A stretch of 64,000 nt of DNA from Semisulcospira habei (Eukaryota > Mollusca > Gastropoda > Semisulcospiridae), in NCBI GenBank assembly GCA_036245525.1, contig BTPG01000003.1:209643434-209707433 (forward strand), given 5' to 3'. The stretch's first letter is position 1. Every line of letters starts with the position of its first letter. This document shows, in pieces, positions 1 through 9,167 of this stretch. The notes under the pieces are model-generated. The model saw nothing but the letters and a program-made list of their open reading frames with translations. It was not told the origin of the DNA and searched no databases. The position numbers and the translations under genes are program-made.

Positions 1-164
1 CACGTTGTGCCCTACAAGACCTCTCACGAGACAGCCTTTGTCTTCAAGACCACATTTTTGGGAAGAAAAAAAAAGAGGTTGCAAAAAATATAATTGCTGT
101 ACGAATTGTGACGAATCAATGAAATAGTGTATACTTTATCAATGGAACACGAAGATAACGTGAT

Positions 165-316
165 GCTGAAGAAAAAGTCTTTTGTCCACCATGAAGGTAA
201 TTTCAAACACGGGGCACCGAATAGGGTGTGAACAAAGTTCGACCCCATCTGAAAACGAACCCGTCAACCTTCGGACGAGAGTGAAACGCCCTACCCCACG
301 AGCCACCCAGCGCCTC
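165..316 (-). mobile_element. Degenerate tRNA-derived SINE
   Basis: Read on the minus strand this matches, with many substitutions, the better SINE at 19655-19805. Shared parts are the GTCCACCA...GGGGCACCGAA body and a tRNA-like head ending near GAGCCACCCAGC on the plus strand. The B box is damaged. It lies in the intron beyond gene A exon 7. Boundaries are approximate. Confidence 0.55.
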
Positions 317-434
317 AATAAAGAGACTCAGGATAATAAAATTCAAGACACATTTCTCAAACGTACGTTATATTATTATTGATGTATCAAGCCATGTATC
401 CCCCATTCTCCTCTGTGTTGCAACAAAGTGTACT

Positions 435-514
435 TTAACTCATTCCAGACGCACGGCATCTGGATACGCGGTGTATGCAGCGTATCCGGGTGTGGCACGT
501 CTCGAATGAGTTAA
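435..514. mobile_element. TTAA-bounded hairpin, family A
   Basis: Starts TTAACTCATTC and ends GAATGAGTTAA. The arms around GGATACGCGG / CGTATCC fold back on each other with several mismatches. TTAA at both ends is the target duplication expected of piggyBac or Kolobok elements. There is no coding capacity. Confidence 0.7.
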
Positions 515-579
515 AACTCTTTAAAACTGAGTACATATAGCCATTGGTTATTGAAACGTATACATGTGCAATGACTGAC

Positions 580-755
580 CCGTGTCCATAAAGGAGAAGA
601 AAAAAGATGACGCCGAGGTACTGGCTGGTGACGTCAGCGGTGACGATGAGGCCGATGAAGGTGTAGACGGCAATCTCCACCCCGAACGACAGCAGCTCCA
701 TCAGCAGGAAGGTCACGGACCAGAACGACACCAGGCACACCAACACTACCAGCAC
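580..755 (-). CDS. Gene A exon 7: multi-pass membrane protein
   Basis: Last exon of gene A inside the window. The acceptor is ...ctataag before GTGCTGG and the donor is gtcagt after CACGG. It enters in phase 0 and leaves in phase 2, so the gene continues past the left edge. The 58 codons are almost all hydrophobic and probably hold two membrane helices (VLVVLVCLVSFWSVTFLL and IAVYTFIGLIV, then YLGVIFFLLLYG). Acidic and amide residues (ME, TADVTSQ) lie between them. See exon 1 for the whole gene. Confidence 0.68.
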
Positions 756-811
756 CTTATAGATAAAGATAATAAATATACATGAGAAAAACACTGACTA
801 CAACACAGTAA

Positions 812-846
812 TAATAATAATGATAATAATGACGACAACGACGACG

Positions 847-902
<56 letters not shown>

Positions 903-910
903 AATAATGA
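812..910. repeat. (AAT)/(GAC)/(AAC)n microsatellite
   Basis: Compound trinucleotide tract, mainly (CAA)n with AAT units on both sides, in gene A intron 6. Confidence 0.95.
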
Positions 911-1147
911 TAATTATACGTTAAAAAATATATACCAGAAAATACACCAATACGAATACGATTTCACATGAAAAAATGTATATGCTCTCAAAGGCCAACG
1001 GCCCGTCACAAATTGATCACATGACGCCCACACGAAGCAGAAACTCGACCGAAATCGATCCGAGAAACAACATCAACGTTAACAACAACATCAAGAACAT
1101 CAACCAACCACTCAGGCATTTATCCAGCCAGCCAACCAACCACCCAA

Positions 1148-1246
1148 TGCACAAAAGGCCATCGGGCCGACGTCAGCCGCCGTGGGCCCGCGCACGGCCG
1201 TGCGCGGGCCCACGGCGACCGACGTCGGCCCGATGGCCTCTGCGCA
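1148..1246. mobile_element. GC-rich hairpin, family E
   Basis: Near-perfect palindrome: TGCACAAAAGGCCATCGGGC pairs with the right arm ending GGCCTCTGCGCA. The centre is GCGCACGGCCGTGCGC. Related hairpins lie at 17694 and 20126. In gene A intron 6. Confidence 0.75.
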
Positions 1247-1390
1247 CTGGGCAACTTGGCACTGAGTAATCAACCATGCAGCCCACCCGGTCGCCCACCC
1301 TCCCAACCCATTCACCCACCAACCAAACAACCAAACGTTGTCAGCATCATGAACGCTTAACAATTCTTCCAAGAACTGCGTTGTTCCGAC

Positions 1391-1609
1391 CTGAAAAGGC
1401 AGCTCCCATTTGCTGAACGAACTCCGCGGCTCGAAAGACTCGTCTTCCGTCAGGTTGTGCAGGGTGACGTGCTTGGTGACGCGGTCAAATGCCCTTTGCC
1501 ACGCGCGACGGATGGCACGTGCCAGGCGGTTGGGGCACATGAAGATAAGCGCGTGTATACACAGTCGCATGCTCAGGTTGACGGCAGGAAACAGGTAGAA
1601 GGCCAGCAC
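1391..1609 (-). CDS. Gene A exon 6: membrane-proximal basic segment
   Basis: 219 bp, phase 0 at both ends. The acceptor is tctttcgtcag before GTGCTGGCC; the donor is GTCGGA after CTTTTCAG. It encodes the end of a membrane helix (VLAFYLFPAVNLS), a hydrophobic stretch (LCIHALIFMCP) and a basic tail (NRLARAIRRAWQRAF). An acidic region (LTEDESFEPRSS) ending KWELPFQ follows. The charge pattern suggests a cytoplasmic loop after the helix. It joins exon 5 without a split codon. Confidence 0.72.
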
Positions 1610-1644
1610 CTGACGAAAGACGCAGGGAAAAAAATCCGTATAAG

Positions 1645-2057
1645 CAGGGGCGGATCGGTTACCTCGAGGGGTGGGGGTGGGGGTTCCAACTTTTTGTTTG
1701 GGACCTTCACCTGATACAAAAGGCCTCCGCGACGCTAGACCGCGCTTCCAGGGGCAGAAAAATCGAAAAAGCGGGGGGTGGGGGGGTGGGGGTGGGGGGG
1801 GGGGGGGGGGGGGTGGGGGTGGCGGTGGCGGTGGCGGGGGGGGGGGGTATGTGAAAAATCGTCAAAATTTTAAACGTGGGGGGAGGGGGGGGGGGTGTTT
1901 CCAAACACCGCGAAAAGGGACTTTGTTATAACATTACGAAAAACAAAAAAAAAAAAGGGTCTAGGCGGGGTGGGGGTGGGGGGGGGGGCGTGGGGGGCGG
2001 GGGGAGGGGGGTGGTTGGTTCGGATCCCCTGGAAACCCCCCACCAGATCCGCCCCTG
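1645..2057. mobile_element. MITE with CAGGGGCGGATC ends
   Basis: Inverted ends CAGGGGCGGATC and GATCCGCCCCTG, flanked by a 5-bp duplication ATAAG (1640-1644 and 2058-2062). The interior is G-rich (G runs at 1785-1850 and 1975-2010) and non-coding. The end sequence resembles hAT-type elements; a 5-bp duplication is short for typical hAT. In gene A intron 5. Confidence 0.8.
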
Positions 2058-2444
2058 ATAAGTTTCTCTTGCCAACATGGCGGACAACAAGGAGAATATA
2101 GACAGCACAGAAAGACATGAAGAAAGCAGTACCCGATTAGCACTAGGACGTCAGTCTGATGCGAGTGAAAGAGTGAAAGAGTGAGTGAGTGACTGGGCGA
2201 GTGATTGATTGAATGGGTGAGTTGGTGGGCACATTGGTAAGCCGGTCAGTAGATGAAAGGGAGGGTATGAATTGACTGATTAGTTGAATTTAGAAGTAAC
2301 CCCTGCCGCTATATCTATAGAGTCCCAGACGGGGAGAACGCGACAAGTACACTTACACAAGTATGCTTAGCATCTCATGCGACTAGAATAAGTAATGCTT
2401 CTTGTGGCGCACGCCTTGTGTGGGTCTCTCTCAGGGAGTATGTT

Positions 2445-2745
2445 CAGGGGCGGATCTGGGGGGAAGGGGCGTTCAAGGGTTCCGGAAACCCCCCTCTAGA
2501 CCCAAAATTCTGTAAAATGCTATAACAGATTTCCTTTTTGGGGTGTTTGGACCCCCGCCCACTTCCCTGTTTATTTTTGGGGCGGGTTTCGACACACACG
2601 TCCCCCCCCCCCACACACACACACACGCTTCCGCCCCCCACCCCCCAGTGTTTGATTTTTCGGCCTCTGGGAGAAGATCTGGCTTCGGGGAAACCTTTTG
2701 TGTCCCAAACAAAAAGCTGTCCCCGAGGTAACTGATCCGCTCCTG
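2445..2745. mobile_element. MITE with CAGGGGCGGATC ends, second copy
   Basis: Begins CAGGGGCGGATCTGG, ends CTGATCCGCTCCTG, with 5-bp duplication ATGTT at 2440-2444 and 2746-2750. Shares the interior TTTGATTTTTCGGCC motif with the copy at 31656. It has its own flanking duplication, so it is a separate insertion in the same intron. Confidence 0.82.
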
Positions 2746-2788
2746 ATGTTTGCGAGTATGAGAGTCACGTGCAATCAAAGTTAATGTT

Positions 2789-2868
2789 TTAACTCATAAA
2801 CTCTCAGAACTAAATGACTTCCATTCTATAGAATGGAAGTAATTTAGTTCTGAGAGTTTTAGAGTTAA
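2789..2868. mobile_element. TTAA-bounded perfect hairpin, family H
   Basis: TTAACTC...GAGTTAA with arms ACTCTCAGAACTAAAT and ATTTAGTTCTGAGAGT around the centre CCATTCTATAGAATGG. On the gene strand it begins about 20 nt after the exon 5 donor at 2889, so it would fold next to the 5' splice site in pre-mRNA. Confidence 0.8.
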
Positions 2869-2889
2869 AACAAGTTGCAGATACCGTAC

Positions 2890-3037
2890 CGGTAACATCA
2901 GTGGGAGTAACAGCACAAGATATAAGGGCAGGATGATGAAACCAAGGACGCCAACAAGGGTGAAGGGCAGCACGAGCACAGAGGTCACCCAGGCACACAC
3001 TGACGTGGCGGAATTTTCCTTCATGTCACGCAGACAC
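2890..3037 (-). CDS. Gene A exon 5: membrane helices
   Basis: 148 bp. The acceptor ggttgcag supplies one base that completes the AG|G arginine codon begun in exon 4. The donor is GTACGG after TTACCG, phase 0. It encodes a short hydrophilic start (CLRDMKENSATS) and a long hydrophobic run (VTSVLVLPFTLVGVLGFIIL, then LYLVLLLPLMLP), probably two helices. Phases match exons 4 and 6. Confidence 0.72.
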
Positions 3038-3058
3038 CTGCAACCAAACGTAAAAAAT

Positions 3059-3108
3059 AACCCTTTGCGTGTCGGTAGCGGTTTTAGTCGTGATACCGAC
3101 ACGCCAAA
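3059..3108. mobile_element. Short foldback, family I
   Basis: AACCCTTTGCGTGTCGGTAG folds onto CCGACACGCCAAA. Related to the hairpin at 14012-14092. Just upstream of the exon 5 acceptor on the gene strand. Confidence 0.5.
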
Positions 3109-3133
3109 AATACCACAATTACATTATGTGCTC

Positions 3134-3193
3134 TGGTCTGTGATTATGGATGTTACGGCTTGAGGTCGTAACTTGAGCTCCAAAATCACAGTC
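3134..3193. mobile_element. Foldback, family D
   Basis: GGTCTGTGATTATGGATGTT pairs imperfectly with AGCTCCAAAATCACAGTCC. Member of the family also at 17465, 18462, 48285 and 52765. Confidence 0.55.
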
Positions 3194-3401
3194 CAACGCA
3201 CGTGTGATCACAGGAAGTCAACAGCGAAACACACCTTTGAGGGGTCATACGCAGCGTCCGAAATAAGTCCACTGTCATTTGGCGGTAATAGCTGACTTGG
3301 ATGACTTTTACGAGATAGGATTGCTCAACATCTTCGAGAGTTGTCTTGTGACAAAGGCACATTAAATTGTTACAAATAAACAGAGAAACATTCAACAACA
3401 A

Positions 3402-3402
<1 letters not shown>

Positions 3403-3455
<53 letters not shown>
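3403..3455. repeat. Poly(A) tract
   Basis: About 53 adenines on the plus strand, followed by AGAAAAGAAAG. In gene A intron 4. Confidence 0.95.
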
Positions 3456-3457
<2 letters not shown>

Positions 3458-3843
3458 AAAGAAAGAAAGACAGACAGAAGCCTACATACATATAAAATAT
3501 AATGAAACAATTCGCACTCTGTTGCAATTTACGTGAGGTGATATAGGTTGTGCTGTCTCCACCGCATTGCTGACCGCTTCATTGCAGTGCCACATAACAA
3601 CAAGTCACTGATCTGCTGAGGCGGGGTAGAGTAAGAGCGACCCGACTGTGGTACCGCACCACTTCGAAGAGACGTCGAAGAGAAAAAGATAATGTCACTT
3701 TTGAGGTCTTACGCCTTTTAAAAAAGTCGACCTAACTATGCCTACCTCCCGCTACGCAGAAGAAATCGCACGTATTCGGTTGACCGATACTCACTAAAGC
3801 TCGCTTTTTATTGGTGGATCTGATCAGTCACGATTTATTTTGA

Positions 3844-4050
3844 TTAACCATATTAGCCTCGGATCCCTACAGCAGGAGATGGCTTGGTCATGATAATTCA
3901 AGGGTAGTGCCAGATGAGCGTGGCGCCTGAAGGCGCCAAGCTAATCTGGCACTACCCTTGAATTATCATGGTCAAGCCATCTCTTGCACCTGGTACATAG
4001 GCAACACCTCCAACATTTCAGAAATGGGGCTTTGGGGCCAAAAGGGTTAA
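3844..4050. mobile_element. TTAA-bounded hairpin element, family B
   Basis: TTAA at both ends (3844-3847, 4047-4050) with AACC / GGGTT termini. The 118-nt core (3869-3987) folds: ATGATAATTCAAGGGTAGTG pairs with CACTACCCTTGAATTATCAT and the turn is GGCGCCTGAAGGCGCC. Best-populated hairpin family of the window. Confidence 0.85.
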
Positions 4051-4329
4051 CAAAGGTCAGGCATGATATCATCATATTTTAATAAAGAGCTATTAAAATA
4101 TTGACACTTTAACAAACAAACAAACAAACAAACAAACAACCCCTCACACAAAAAAACCCCACGAAACAAACAAACAGTGGGCAAACAAGATGAGCTGAGG
4201 ATTTCATCCCAAAGTCTACAGTATTGTTTGGAGCTCCGATGCGTTTATCTTTTAAGAACATTCAGAGTTGTTCATATTTTTAAGCTTATCATGCTGATCC
4301 ATTTCCCTCCTCTCTAAGCCAACCCATGA

Positions 4330-5212
4330 TCAACACACACGTCGGCGCACACAAATAAAGACGGACACACGGCGCTTCCCGCCATTAGTACGCTCTGTGG
4401 GTTCGTGTAGCGACAGGAATCCATCTCCTTCTACTCTAACCAACCCTCTGATCCACACACACACACACTGGCACACAGAAATAAAGACGGACACACGGCG
4501 ATTCCCGCCCTTGTGATTTGGTGTAGCATAACTATTTTGAAGAAGAATAATAGGACGAGCAGCGAAATGACGTCGCTTCAAGCTTCACGTCATGGTATCA
4601 TTAGTCCCACGACGCCGTGTTCATAGTGATGACTCGATGTTAAACGTCACTCATCTCAGTACTAACATTTGACGTATTAGACGATCAGACTTTGCAATTT
4701 TCTTGCTGATTTTCAAACCTAGGGCGTACAGGTCACAATTTGACCTAGTCCTACTCCAGAGCCGGGACAAACAGCAGGTTTATACAAACACTATTTATGA
4801 AAAATCAAGCGGCTATTAATGCGAAGATAGTTTTTTTCGTAAAAGAAAAATTAAAGTTATGTTAGATGTTTAACAAATTACTCCGAAAGAGTCGTGCCGA
4901 AAATTGTCCGATTTTCACACCTAGGGCTTACAGGTCACAATTGACCTAATCGTACCCGACAGCCGAGGCAAACTGTAGGCTTATGTAAATACCGTATATG
5001 AACAATCATGCGATTATTAATGAAAAGATTGTTTGTTTGATTCAGTTGTCTTAAGACGTTCTAGAGGTACAATGCTGGTTAACGAACTCATTCAGTATCT
5101 CCCTTTTATCTAGCTATATGCAAAATATCTAGTAAAAATAATAAAGATTACGGGCTCCATTGTGGATCAACCGGTTTTTGTGAAACGGCCATTTTCCTCG
5201 AAAATGAGCATC

Positions 5213-5215
<3 letters not shown>
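4330..5215. repeat. Dispersed repeat with a ~200-bp internal tandem duplication
   Basis: Two degenerate copies of the block containing AAACCTAGGGCGTACAGGTC (4705-4830) and CACACCTAGGGCTTACAGGT (4905-5030) lie about 200 bp apart. The part at 4455-4700 (GGACACACGGCG...) recurs at 55300-55543 next to the second DIRS copy. The end near 5040-5130 resembles 7640-7790 and 13320-13480. No coding signal seen. Confidence 0.65.

Positions 5216-5288
<73 letters not shown>
5216..5288. repeat. (AAT)n microsatellite
   Basis: About 24 AAT units, followed by AAATAAAGCC. Several AAT arrays in this window are LINE tails, but no LINE body is seen here. Confidence 0.95.
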
Positions 5289-5290
<2 letters not shown>

Positions 5291-5374
5291 TAAAGCCTCG
5301 AGATTATTCTTTTAGAGATTATATCATACAATTTCAAGCGTGTCCGTCCTCAAACGCGGGCTCTAGTTGCTGTC

Positions 5375-5520
5375 ACACACACACGTATGCACGCACACAC
5401 GCACGAACGCACGAACGCACGCACGCGCGCGCGCACACACACACGCGGCGCTTTGGCGCCAAAAAGACGTTCGCTAGCGAGGTTTGCGTAGCTAGACGTG
5501 ACGTCATTTTTATCTTGTTA
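5375..5520. repeat. (CACG/CACA)n tract and repeat end
   Basis: Alternating CA/CG purine-pyrimidine tract (5375-5450), then GCGGCGCTTTGGCGCC and AGCGAGGTTTGCGTAGCTAG. The last parts recur at 13765-13830. Confidence 0.7.
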
Positions 5521-5692
5521 CTTCTTTGCCAGAATTTTTGCCCCGCACGCCAAAAACGTCATGTGCATGCTCCGGAATGAGCTCCGACCAGCCCCATTTC
5601 AAAGTATACCGTATTTTCAATACGGTAGACAAAAACAACAACGATAAAAAAAAAAAGAAGAGAAAACAAAACAAAAACAACAACTAGCATAC

Positions 5693-5896
5693 CTGATCAA
5701 GACCTGCTTCAGTCTCCGCTTGACTCTCTCAGTTAGTACACCATAGGCAACCGAGTCCACGCATAGTATGACGTAACAGATGACGAAAAGCACGTGCAGT
5801 GGCGTCAGATACAGAGTGAAGCTGCCCGTAAATGGCATGCGCAGCCCAGATTCTTCCGCTGCCTGAGCTTTGGATTCCACCACTGGTTTTTCGTAG
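5693..5896 (-). CDS. Gene A exon 4: membrane helix
   Basis: 204 bp. The acceptor cttcatgtgtcag is followed by one base completing the TT|C codon from exon 3; the donor is gtatgc after ATCAG, phase 2. It encodes a hydrophilic loop (YEKPVVESKAQAAEESGLR), a hydrophobic run (LYLTPLHVLFVICYVILCV) and a basic segment (TERVKRRLKQVLIR). Phases agree with both neighbours, so these open stretches form one gene. An A/C-rich low-complexity block lies 90 bp beyond the acceptor. Confidence 0.74.
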
Positions 5897-5984
5897 CTGA
5901 CACATGAAGTGGGACATATTAATGACAGCACGTGAGAAACACTTTGTTGGAATGACTGTACCGCCACCACCACCATCACTACGA

Positions 5985-6310
5985 TCACAACAAACAAACA
6001 AATAAACAAACAAACAAACAAACAAACAACAACAAAACCCAAACACCCCCCAAAAAAACAAAAAAAAAAAAAAAAAACCAAAACAAAACAAAAAATACCC
6101 CCCCCAAAAAAAAACAAAAAACAAACAAACAAACAAAACACCCCCAAAAACAAACAAACAAACCAAAAAAACAACAACAAAACAACCAAAAACAAAACAA
6201 AAAAAAACAAAAAACAAACAAACAAACACCCCACACAACAACAACAAAAACAAAAACAAAACAAAAACAAAATCAACACAAACAAAACAAAACAAAACAA
6301 CCCCCCCAAA
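5985..6310. repeat. A/C-rich low-complexity block
   Basis: (CAAA)n, (CAA)n and A runs with C runs. The minus-strand reading frames across it are composition artefacts (Phe/Val/Cys-rich). Confidence 0.9.
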
Positions 6311-6435
6311 AAAATCAAAACAACAGCAGTCTTTTCCACAGCAAGCCTACAAATGAACGAACTAACCCCCTCACTGCCAGGGGAAGCAGACTCTGTCTTA
6401 AAATCTTTTGTTAACTGAACTTCAAAAAGCCCCAG

Positions 6436-6515
6436 CAGGGGGGAGGGGGGAGGGGTGGGGGGAGGGGTGGGGGTGGGGGAGGGGTGGTGGGAGGGGTGGG
6501 GGGAGGGGGGAGGGG
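6436..6515. repeat. G-rich (GGGGT)n tract
   Basis: GGGGGGAGGGGTGGGG units, prone to form G-quadruplexes on the plus strand. In gene A intron 3. Confidence 0.9.
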
Positions 6516-6608
6516 TAGCGCACGTTTCTGTGTGTCGTACAACATTTCAACCCGTCCAATGTAAGAGGTGCACATTCACGACTATAACATTACATTTTCT
6601 CGTGTTTC

Positions 6609-6682
6609 TTAACTCATTCGAGACGAACAGCATCCGGATACGCGGCTGCAGCCGCGTATCCGGATGCTGTTCGTCTCGAATT
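6609..6682. mobile_element. Hairpin, family A, near-perfect
   Basis: Starts TTAACTCATTCGAGACG. GCATCCGGATACGCGGCTGC is followed by its exact complement, ending CGTCTCGAAT. The right-hand TTAA is lost. Confidence 0.8.
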
Positions 6683-6689
6683 GGGCAAA

Positions 6690-6726
6690 CTTCTGGACAC
6701 TCACCTCTCTTCCCCAGATCCGCCCC
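6690..6726. mobile_element. End fragment of CAGGGGCGGATC MITE
   Basis: CCCCAGATCCGCCCCTG matches the right end of the elements at 1645 and 2445. No left end is seen. It ends about 30 nt from the exon 3 donor. Confidence 0.55.
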
Positions 6727-6755
6727 TGCTTACACACATACACACGCATACTTAC

Positions 6756-6955
6756 AAATGATACAGAACCAGACGTATGACCCAGGGAAGCACGATGATG
6801 ACGAGCAGCAAGACACGCGCCAGCACGCGCGCGCACCGGAACCACGTGGGCACGCGAAGACCCGAACAGAGAGAGCCCAGGATGCTGGTTCCGCAGCAGT
6901 CCGTGAGAGGAGACAAGGAACGCAAGCGGCACAGGAACAAATTGTTGTAGATGAG
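6756..6955 (-). CDS. Gene A exon 3: membrane helix
   Basis: 200 bp. The acceptor is ccatttcctctccag before CTCATC; the donor is GTAAGT after CATTT. It enters in phase 0 and leaves in phase 2. It encodes a Cys/Ser-rich stretch (LIYNNLFLCRLRSLSPLTDCC...), a basic motif (RVPTWFRCARVLAR) and a helix (VLLLVIIVLPWVIRLVLY). Both splice sites are strong. The acceptor is 13 bp from a 32-nt poly(A) run at 6968-6999. Confidence 0.75.
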
Positions 6956-6970
6956 CTGGAGAGGAAATGG

Positions 6971-7002
<32 letters not shown>

Positions 7003-7099
7003 AAGATGGGATGAACCATAACCCACAAAGTCCCTTCTATATGAGAGCTGTCTTCGCTGTAAAGGGTCTCTACCTTTTGCCTTTGACTTGATTCTGATG

Positions 7100-7465
7100 T
7101 AGTAATAATCTACTTTTGAAAAAGCATCGCAAATGTGCCAATGCGCCATAGTGAACTCTATAAGGGGAGCGCGCAGTGCATACGCGTCATTGGTTTGTGA
7201 AACGTCATTTGTCATGACGTATTTTTTTGTTTTTACGTAATATTATTTTTAACGTGATATGAGTTTCGCTTTTGCTTCAAGACATTGGAAAATGGTGACA
7301 AAACTAGAATTTCACAGTACAATTTCAGTCTTGCTATAATTTGTGTGAAAGCAGGTTGACTTTACCTAGCCACATGCTATATTAAGTACACCTGCATGCA
7401 TTCTGAAAGCGCGTTGATGTGTGTGTATGTGTGTGCGCGCGTGCATGCCCGCGCTCCAAAAACCC
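7100..7465. other. No recognisable feature
   Basis: Ordinary intron 2 sequence of gene A. I see no coding, structural or repeat signal apart from a short GTGTGCGCGCGTGC tract near 7425. Confidence 0.5.
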
Positions 7466-7528
7466 ACAAGAGGCATAGATGTTCATGAGCCCTCCGAGCA
7501 CATGAGTATCTATGTCTTTCGGAGATGC
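7466..7528. mobile_element. Degenerate hairpin, family C
   Basis: AAGAGGCATAGATGTTCATG pairs loosely with CATGAGTATCTATGTCTTT. Confidence 0.5.
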
Positions 7529-7589
7529 ACGCATATGTGAGAGAACAAAGAACGAGCAAGCTAGAGAGAGAGAATTACGTCATATTTAG

Positions 7590-7800
7590 GATATGTCTGC
7601 GTGATGACGGAGTTGATTCTTTTACGTCACCACCACTGTCTGACTTTAGTGTCCAGATGTCAAGATTTTTTACTGTTTTATTTTATTTCTGAATTTTTAA
7701 AAATTTTTTATACTGAAGACGTTGAAAAGGTACAAAGCTGGCTAACGAACTCATTCAATGTCTTTCTCCAAACTAGCTACATCGTGTCACCTGAATGCTC
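7590..7800. repeat. Copy of the repeat that flanks the DIRS element
   Basis: GTCAAGATTTTTTACTG and GCTGGCTAACGAACTCATTC are a diverged version of 8271-8378 and 13269-13376. The flank duplicated around the DIRS element is therefore itself a dispersed host repeat. Confidence 0.65.
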
Positions 7801-7868
7801 TTCTGAAAGCGTGACGATGTGTATGTGTGTGCGTGCATGTTAGTGTATGCATGCGCGCGCGCTCCAAA

Positions 7869-7935
7869 CATCTCCAAGAGACATAGATCCTCATGCGCTC
7901 TCCAAGCGCATGAAGGTCTATGCCTCTTGGAGATG
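7869..7935. mobile_element. Hairpin, family C
   Basis: CATCTCCAAGAGACATAG pairs with CTATGCCTCTTGGAGATG; the loop is around GCGCTCTCCAAGCGC. Confidence 0.75.
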
Positions 7936-8150
7936 CTTGCATGTATGTGAGAAAGAGAAAGTGCGGCGCGCTAGAGAGAATTACGTCATATTTACAGTAT
8001 TTACAAAATGTCAATGTCTGCGTGGTGACGGAGTTGCCTATTTTACGTCACCGAAACTGTCTGCCTATCAAACGTTGCCACTTTCCTTCTGCGAATGAAG
8101 ATAAGTAGCGGCTAATCTCTCTGTTTGTTTGTCTATTTGACAAAGGATAT

Positions 8151-8378
8151 TTACCCGAAATATTAATAAATTGTGTTGTACCCGTCTTTTCTAAGCGTGT
8201 TTCTTTCTCCGTTGGGTACTTCTTTGCATTTTACACGCTTGGCAGTCACCTTTTGGTCTGGATTGCTTATAGAAGTCAAGATTTTTTCACTGTTTTAATT
8301 CTTTTATGAAAATAATTAATGTTTACTAAAGAAGTTAAAAGGAAACAAAGCTGGCTAACGAACTCATCCAATGTCTTT
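8151..8378. repeat. 228-bp direct repeat flanking the DIRS element (left)
   Basis: Matches 13149-13376 at all but one position that I can see (GCTGG here, GTTGG there). It starts TTACCCGAAATATTAATAAA and ends CCAATGTCTTT. It lies outside the element, since the gag-side border of the second DIRS copy has different flanking DNA. Confidence 0.85.
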
Positions 8379-8533
8379 TCAATTTCTAGCTGTCGCCTGA
8401 CTGCTGCTGCTGACTGGCGTTACGGTCGGGACCGTTCCCTTATCACTCCTGTAACCGCCCACGCATTCATCTCCCACACACTTTTTCTCGCCTCTCATAC
8501 ACGCCTACGCACTCACCCCCTACAGGCTTTCCC

Positions 8534-8589
<56 letters not shown>

Positions 8590-8739
8590 CGTCTCTCATC
8601 ATAGCATTCCACAGTCGGGAAATTCCCCCACCTACTCAGTACTTCCGCTACCGGACACCGCCCCCCACCCACGCATTCAGTCCTCTTTCCCTCCGTTTAA
8701 AATATGTTTATCACTCCTCCCTCGTCTAAACACCACTTA
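8379..8739 (-). repeat. DIRS terminal direct repeat, 3' side
   Basis: Matches 12817-13150 in the same orientation, from TTCAATTTCTAGCTGTCGCC to CTCGTCTAAACACCACTTA. The main length difference is the (TC)n run at 8539-8584. It resembles an LTR rather than the inverted repeats of classical DIRS1. Confidence 0.85.
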
Positions 8740-9167
8740 AACTCCAGTCACTCTCATGCCTCCCCCCTCCCTCCCCTTTCCCCGATCTCAATCTCTCCTT
8801 CCCTTCAGTGCGCCCCTGTTCTGACATCATCGCCCCTCTCGGCCAATAAATGGCTGGCCAGAGTTCCGGACCAGAACTTGGGCGAGGTTTTGTCAGAACA
8901 GCGCACACGACCACACGCTCTATCACACCTCAGTCTCACGCTCAACTCCACACTACTTCCTCACGCTTATACCCTGAACACGCGGCGGCAACACTTTTCT
9001 GTCAGTTGGGCAAAAACAACGGAGGCGTTTTATTCCCGTGACTCTCACTTGTCAAACATGTAAGACAACATCTAACCCAACCAGTAGGTTTACTGGTTGT
9101 TTCCTGCCCAAACCTAACGGGAAAAACGCCAGTTTTTTTTCACCCAATTGAGAGAAAAGTCGAGTGT
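8740..9167 (-). other. DIRS 3' non-coding region
   Basis: Lies between the recombinase stop and the 3' direct repeat. No long ORF. It contains the palindromic stretch AACCAGTAGGTTTACTGGTT (9078-9097). Confidence 0.5.

Noticed and set aside
3844..4050. Family B hairpin as a transcription terminator or riboswitch
   Set aside because: TTAA termini, copy number and intronic or intergenic scatter fit a mobile element better.
5617..6339. 240-codon Phe/Val/Cys-rich minus-strand frame
   Set aside because: Only the right part of its far end (5693-5896) is a real exon of gene A; the rest reads through an A/C-rich low-complexity block.
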